Positions 59,919 to 64,000 of a DNA stretch of 64,000 nucleotides are shown here, in pieces (position 1 is the first letter of the stretch; every line of letters starts with the position of its first letter). The notes under the pieces were generated by a model that was not told where the DNA came from, ran no database searches, and saw only the letters and a program-made list of their open reading frames with translations. The DNA lies in contig DATKEC010000115.1 of NCBI GenBank assembly GCA_035544575.1, forward strand, positions 1 to 64,000. Reading direction: 5' to 3'. This DNA is from DATHWB01 sp035544575 (GTDB lineage: Bacteria > Actinomycetota > Acidimicrobiia > Spongiisociales > ZC4RG35). A program made the position numbers and the translations under genes.

Positions 59919-61156
59919 CGGCGACGCCGACGCCGACGCCGCTCGGCCTGGCTCACACTCTTGACCTCGGGAGGTGGGGGCGGGGCCCAACCGGTGAGAT
60001 CGTCCAGGCGTTCGTCGTTGGAGAACATCTTCACGATGGGTTCGTTGAGACCGGCCTGGCGCATGATCGTCTTGGCCATGTCGTGCTGGTCCCACTCCAC
60101 CAATGTGACCACCAATCCCTCCTCGCCCGCCCGGGCCGTCCGGCCCGATCGGTGAACGTAGACCCGCGGATCGTCCGGCGGCTCGTAGTGGACGACGATG
60201 TCGAGACCGTCGATGTGCAGGCCACGGGCGGCCACATTGGTGGCGACCAACACCGGCAGGGTGCCGGCGACGAACCGGGAAAGGGTCTTCTCTCTTTGCG
60301 CCTGGGGGATGTCGCCGTGGATCGCCGAGGCGTTGACGTCGGCGTCGCGTAGCGCCTTGGCGAGATAGTCGGCGTCGCGCTTGGTTCGGGTGAACACGAT
60401 CGTTCGCTGGTACTGCGCCGCGATCCTCGCCACGATGTCGGGCTTGTCGACGCGGTGGGCCTCGATGAAACGGTGCACCGACGTCTCCACCATGACCGTG
60501 TCGGACTCGACCTCGTGGCTGATCGGATCCGTCATGTACTTGTGGACGATGTTTCTCACCTGATAGTCCAGGGTGGCCGAGAAGAGCATCGTGTGATGAT
60601 TCCCGCCGACGGCCCGCATGATCTTGTGTACCTGCGGCAGGAAGCCCATGTTCGCCATCTCGTCGGCCTCATCGATCACGACGGTCTCGACAGAGTCGAG
60701 AATCGCCGCCTTGCGGTCGACGAGGTCGATCAGGCGCCCGGGCGTCGCCACCACGACCTCCGCCCCGCCCTTGAGCAAGTCGATCTGGTCGCCCATCGAC
60801 ACCCCGCCGTACACCGAAACCATCTCGAAACCGCGAGCCGTCACGAAAGGTTCGAGCGCCTCTGCGACTTGCGAGCACAGCTCGCGGGTCGGCACGAGAA
60901 CGAGGGCGGTCGGGCGCTTGGGAGCGGCGTCCACCAGGCGCTCGACGAGAGGCAATCCGAACGCCAGCGTCTTGCCCGAGCCGGTCTTTGCCTTGCCCAG
61001 CACATCCAGGCCCTGGAGAGCGTCGGGAATGACCAGGGTCTGGATCGGGAACGGGGAGGTGATCCCCTGTCTGTTGAGGATCTCGGCGAGATCCGCGGCG
61101 ATTCCGAGGTCTTGGAAGGTCGTGGTGTCGAGGGTTTCTTCGGCGGCGGTGGTCAC
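59915..61156 (-). CDS. DEAD-box RNA helicase
   Basis: 413 residues. The Q motif (F-P-I-Q-T), motif I A-K-T-G-S-G-K-T, P-T-R-E-L, T-P-G-R, D-E-A-D, S-A-T, and H-R-S-G-R-T-A-R-A-G are intact, so it is an active RNA-unwinding ATPase. The C-terminal tail is a run of arginines likely to bind RNA. GTG 61156 is preferred over a GTG further upstream in frame because it starts near the conserved lead-in to the Q motif. A GC-rich hairpin lies about 35-60 bases before the start and could be a leader element. Confidence 0.92.
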   Translation of the reverse strand: MTTAAEETLDTTTFQDLGIAADLAEILNRQGITSPFPIQTLVIPDALQGLDVLGKAKTGSGKTLAFGLPLVERLVDAAPKRPTALVLVPTRELCSQVAEALEPFVTARGFEMVSVYGGVSMGDQIDLLKGGAEVVVATPGRLIDLVDRKAAILDSVETVVIDEADEMANMGFLPQVHKIMRAVGGNHHTMLFSATLDYQVRNIVHKYMTDPISHEVESDTVMVETSVHRFIEAHRVDKPDIVARIAAQYQRTIVFTRTKRDADYLAKALRDADVNASAIHGDIPQAQREKTLSRFVAGTLPVLVATNVAARGLHIDGLDIVVHYEPPDDPRVYVHRSGRTARAGEEGLVVTLVEWDQHDMAKTIMRQAGLNEPIVKMFSNDERLDDLTGWAPPPPPEVKSVSQAERRRRRRRR

Positions 61157-61317
61157 GTTGCTCCTGGCTGGCTGCGATGCTCGATCCCCGGATGGGAGAG
61201 CGGCTGGGAGTCCCCAGCTCGCCATTCAGGTTACCCCCTGACGGGCCTCGACCCAGCATTGGGCATGCTCGGCGACTCCGCGCGTGCGCGGCCACCGGGC
61301 CGCTCCTCGCGAACCGC

Positions 61318-62085
61318 TCACTCTCCCTTGAAGTTCGGCTCCTTCTTCTCGATGAAGGCGGCCACACCTTCACGGGCGTCGTTCGTCCAGAACGACTCCT
61401 GGAACGCGGCGGCCTCGATCTCGAGGGCGTCGTGCATCGGACGACCATGCCCGCCGTTGATCGCCTGCTTGGCGGCGGCGATGCCGAGGGTTGGCCCCGC
61501 CGCCCATTTCTTGGCTGCCTTCATCGTCTGGTCGAACAGTTGATCCGAATCGAACACCCGATCGGCCAGACCGATCGACAGCGCCTCGGCTGCATCGACG
61601 AAACGGCCCGTGTAGACGATGTCCTTGCACTTCTGATATCCGACGAGCCTCTGCAATCGCTGCGTGCCACCCGCCCCGGGGATGATCCCCAGTTTGATCT
61701 CCGGTTGACCCACCTGCGCGTCGGTGGCCAAGAAACGAAAGTCCGTTCCCATGGCCAGCTCCAACCCGCCGCCGAGGGCGTATCCATGGATGGCTGCCAG
61801 AGTCGGCTTCTGAAGCCGTTCGAGACGATCCACCGCCTTCAGGAGGGTGCCGGCGATCTGCTCGTCGCCACCAGACTCGTAGACGGCCTGAAATCCCTTG
61901 ATGTCGGCACCGGCCGCGAAGTGCGGCGTTCCGGTGACGACGACGGCTCTGATCGAGGCGTCCTCGCAGCGCCCGAACGCCTCATGCAGATCCGAGCTCA
62001 GTTCCTCTGAGAGCGCGTTGACGGGCGGTCGGTTGAGCCGGACGACGGCGACCGATCCGTCAGTACTGAAATCGACCAGCGACAT
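61318..62085 (-). CDS. Enoyl-CoA hydratase/isomerase family (crotonase)
   Basis: 255 residues. N-R-P-P-V-N-A-L near the start, oxyanion-hole G-A-D-I-K-G, and the signature I-H-G-Y-A-L-G-G-G-L-E-L with E and later P-E-I-K-L-G-I-I-P-G-A-G-G-T-Q (catalytic Glu/Asp positions). It probably hydrates enoyl-CoA in beta-oxidation. ATG 62085. It follows the acyl-CoA synthetase by 53 bases and fits the same fatty-acid unit. Confidence 0.9.
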   Translation of the reverse strand: MSLVDFSTDGSVAVVRLNRPPVNALSEELSSDLHEAFGRCEDASIRAVVVTGTPHFAAGADIKGFQAVYESGGDEQIAGTLLKAVDRLERLQKPTLAAIHGYALGGGLELAMGTDFRFLATDAQVGQPEIKLGIIPGAGGTQRLQRLVGYQKCKDIVYTGRFVDAAEALSIGLADRVFDSDQLFDQTMKAAKKWAAGPTLGIAAAKQAINGGHGRPMHDALEIEAAAFQESFWTNDAREGVAAFIEKKEPNFKGE

Positions 62086-62138
62086 CGGGCTTCCTCCAAA
62101 TGACGGCGACCGGCGACGAGGCTAGCCGTGCCCTGCTG

Positions 62139-63764
62139 TCAGGTCCGTGCCCGCAGGTCCACTCTCCGGATCTTGCCCGAGACCGTCTTGGGGAGTTCGT
62201 CGATGAACTCGACCTGCCGAGGGTACTTGTAGGGCGCGGTCGTGTCCTTGACGAGAGCCTGGATCTCAGCGGCGAGATCCTCGGACGGTTCGTGGCCGGG
62301 ACGGAGCACGACAAAAGCCTTCACGACTTCCCCTCGCTCCGGGTCGGGCACACCGATGCAGGCCACCTCCTGGACCGCGGGGTGTTCCATGATCACGCTC
62401 TCGACCTCGAAGGGACCAATGCGATAGCCGGCGGAGATGATGACGTCATCGGCCCGGGAGACGAACCAGAAGTAGCCCTCCTCGTCGACGTATGCCCGGT
62501 CGCCGGTCAAGTAGAAGTCCCCGAGGTGTGCAGCACGTGTGGCCTCGGGGTCTCGCCAGTACTCGACGAACAACCCCACCGGCCGATCCGGCTTCACCTT
62601 CACGGCGATCTGACCCTCGTTCCCCGGAGGCAGGGGCCGACCGGCCTCGTCCACGACAAAGACGTCGAAACCGGGCGTCGGTTTGCCGAGGGACCCGGGC
62701 TTGATCGGCATGCAGGGATAGTTGGCGAGGAGGTTCACCGTCTCGGTCTGGCCATAGCCGTCGTGGATCTCGGTGCCCGTCGCCGCCTTCCAGGCGTGAA
62801 ACGTCTCGGGGTTCAGCGCCTCGCCCGCCGCCAGGCAGTGCCGGAGCGTGGAGAAGTCGAAACGGGTGAGGTCTCGAGTCACGAAGTTGCGATAGATCGT
62901 GGGAGGGGCACAGAAGACGGTCACCCCGTGGTCGACGATCATCCGCAGCATCTGATCGAAATCCGGCTTTCCCCGGGCGTTCCATGCCATCACGGCAGCA
63001 CCCATGGTCCATTGTCCGAAGAGCTTCGACCATGCAGCTTTCGCCCATCCGGTGTCGGACACGCCCCAGAAGACATCTTCCGGACCGAGGTCCTGCCAGA
63101 AACGGGCAGTCACTTGGTGGCCGATGCCGTAGGACGCCTGGGTGTGAAGGACCATCTTCGGATTACCCGTCGTCCCGGACGTGAAATAGATCAGCATCGG
63201 ATCCGACGAAGCGGTCACGTCCGCGGGAAGCGATGCGTCCCCGGCGCCGTCGCGGGCGGCATCCCCGTCCACCCAATCTTCGGCCGGTCCTCCCATGACG
63301 ATCAGCGTTCGCAGGGTCGGACAGGCATCACGGATGGAATCCACGACCGCGGCACCGTCGACGTCGGCGACTGCCACCGACGCGCCCGCCTTGTTGATCC
63401 GATAGGCGATGTCTTTGCCCTTCAGCTGGGTCGTCCCCGGCATCGGTATGGCACCGAGCTTGATGGCACCGAGCATCACGTCGTACCAGCCGATGACCCG
63501 GGGGAGCATCAAGAAGATCCGGTCGCCCTGGCGGACACCGAGCTCCGAAAGCGCCCGACCCATCCGTGTCGACCGTGACGCCAGATCACCGAAGGTGTAG
63601 TCCTCGGCTATCGACCCGTCGGGCGAGACCATCCGCAGCGCCAGCTTGGACGGTTGTTCTGCCGCGCGGCGATCGACCACGTCGACCGCGGCATTGAACC
63701 GTTCCGGCACTTCGAGCCGGAACGAGGAGCGGGCGACATCGTAGTCGGCCATGTTGGCCATCAT
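62139..63764 (-). CDS. Acyl-CoA synthetase (AMP-forming, medium-chain type)
   Basis: 541 residues. AMP-binding motif Y-F-T-S-G-T-T-G-N-P-K, D-G-Y-G-Q-T-E-T, G-D-R-A-Y-V-D-E and the final lysine in P-K-T-V-S-G-K-I-R-R are present. It activates a carboxylic acid as acyl-AMP, then CoA thioester. The G-V-S-D-T-G-W-A-K segment is typical of the medium-chain (ACSM) branch. ATG 63764 starts; ATG 63761 is the next codon. It sits upstream of the crotonase gene. Confidence 0.9.
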   Translation of the reverse strand: MMANMADYDVARSSFRLEVPERFNAAVDVVDRRAAEQPSKLALRMVSPDGSIAEDYTFGDLASRSTRMGRALSELGVRQGDRIFLMLPRVIGWYDVMLGAIKLGAIPMPGTTQLKGKDIAYRINKAGASVAVADVDGAAVVDSIRDACPTLRTLIVMGGPAEDWVDGDAARDGAGDASLPADVTASSDPMLIYFTSGTTGNPKMVLHTQASYGIGHQVTARFWQDLGPEDVFWGVSDTGWAKAAWSKLFGQWTMGAAVMAWNARGKPDFDQMLRMIVDHGVTVFCAPPTIYRNFVTRDLTRFDFSTLRHCLAAGEALNPETFHAWKAATGTEIHDGYGQTETVNLLANYPCMPIKPGSLGKPTPGFDVFVVDEAGRPLPPGNEGQIAVKVKPDRPVGLFVEYWRDPEATRAAHLGDFYLTGDRAYVDEEGYFWFVSRADDVIISAGYRIGPFEVESVIMEHPAVQEVACIGVPDPERGEVVKAFVVLRPGHEPSEDLAAEIQALVKDTTAPYKYPRQVEFIDELPKTVSGKIRRVDLRART

Positions 63765-63838
63765 GCCCTCCGCGGCGAAGCTTCCATCGACGCCGAGAAT
63801 ATTGGACAGCCAGACGCTGTGTGTCTCCGTGGAGACGT

Positions 63839-64000
63839 TCAGTGGCCCGACGCGACCTCGGTCACGTTGGGGCGACGCGCGTCAGAGGCGCGCTGCTCGC
63901 TCGGAGCGCTCCAGGACTTCACGACGCGGTAGACCGCGTACGTGGCGATCAGTCCGGCCACAGTCAGCATCCCGGCCTTCTTGCGGCGCTTGCGACGCTC
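63839..64000 (-). CDS. Membrane-anchored protein, C-terminal part (runs off the window end)
   Basis: The last 53 codons of a leftward gene end at TGA 63841-63839. The visible part is a Lys/Arg-rich stretch, then one transmembrane helix (L-T-V-A-G-L-I-A-T-Y-A-V-Y), then a polar tail ending in G-H. The start lies beyond the window. No family recognised; the frame is supported by an open reading through the edge and a positive-inside arrangement around the helix. Confidence 0.5.
   Translation of the reverse strand, partial: ERRKRRKKAGMLTVAGLIATYAVYRVVKSWSAPSEQRASDARRPNVTEVASGH

Noticed and set aside
61157..61317. tRNA-like or structured RNA gene in the gap before the helicase
   Set aside because: There is one short GC-rich hairpin, but no cloverleaf, anticodon arm or T-loop sequence could be fitted.
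62100..63578. A 492-codon plus-strand open frame
   Set aside because: Fully antisense to the acyl-CoA synthetase, with no recognisable domain and a shadow-type composition.

Overview
The window is 64 kb of high-GC (roughly two-thirds G+C by eye), densely packed bacterial chromosome. Succinylase-route dapC/D/E, gatCAB, many GTG starts, frequent 4-base GTGA/ATGA stop-start overlaps and Thr/Ser-rich spacers after lipoprotein signal peptides point to Actinomycetota, most likely class Acidimicrobiia. That placement is an inference from gene content and style; no rRNA gene is present. I saw no tRNA, rRNA, CRISPR array, insertion sequence or prophage, and no gene-free stretch exceeds 300 bases.

Left arm (1-8482): a divergent catabolic locus. 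Reading leftward are an L-2-hydroxyglutarate-oxidase-like flavoenzyme, a hydroxyacid-dehydrogenase/tartronate-semialdehyde-reductase-like enzyme, a bicupin, an M24-fold protein with an altered metal site, an amidohydrolase, a sugar/nucleoside-type ABC permease and its binding lipoprotein (cut by the window edge). Reading rightward are an SDR without its catalytic Tyr/Lys and an XRE-cupin regulator. It looks like uptake and breakdown of a small, probably nitrogenous compound that I cannot name.

8.5-24.5 kb: mixed housekeeping and accessory genes (orphan HerA-like ATPase, DMT exporters, PQQ sugar dehydrogenase lipoprotein, two UMF1-type MFS transporters, CoA-disulfide-reductase-like flavoprotein, SNase-lamin-tail lipoprotein, aspartate aminotransferase, an MDR protein lacking catalytic zinc ligands, a degenerate ADP-ribosylglycohydrolase, a lipid kinase). 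24.5-29.9 kb: an MscS channel and two dynamin-like GTPases in one overlapping operon, divergent from a coiled-coil protein with a PD-(D/E)XK-like nuclease core.

30-48 kb: VanW/YoaR envelope protein, pyruvate kinase, gatCAB (tRNA-dependent amidation), dapE-dapD and dapC (diaminopimelate for lysine and peptidoglycan), an M23 peptidase, a polytopic membrane protein with a c-type cytochrome, and ligA. 48-64 kb: receiver/HEAT/GT2 operon (probable regulated exopolysaccharide synthase), cysteine desulfurase-mnmA (tRNA thiolation), pepA, a cyclase-ATPase-TPR signalling protein, a DEAD-box helicase, and acyl-CoA metabolism genes.

The points most worth a second look are two apparent CTG start codons inside CTGA overlaps (21233 and 42397), a palindrome-rich intergenic repeat present at two loci (11750 and 45368), the dynamin-pair/MscS locus, and several enzymes whose signature catalytic residues are replaced.
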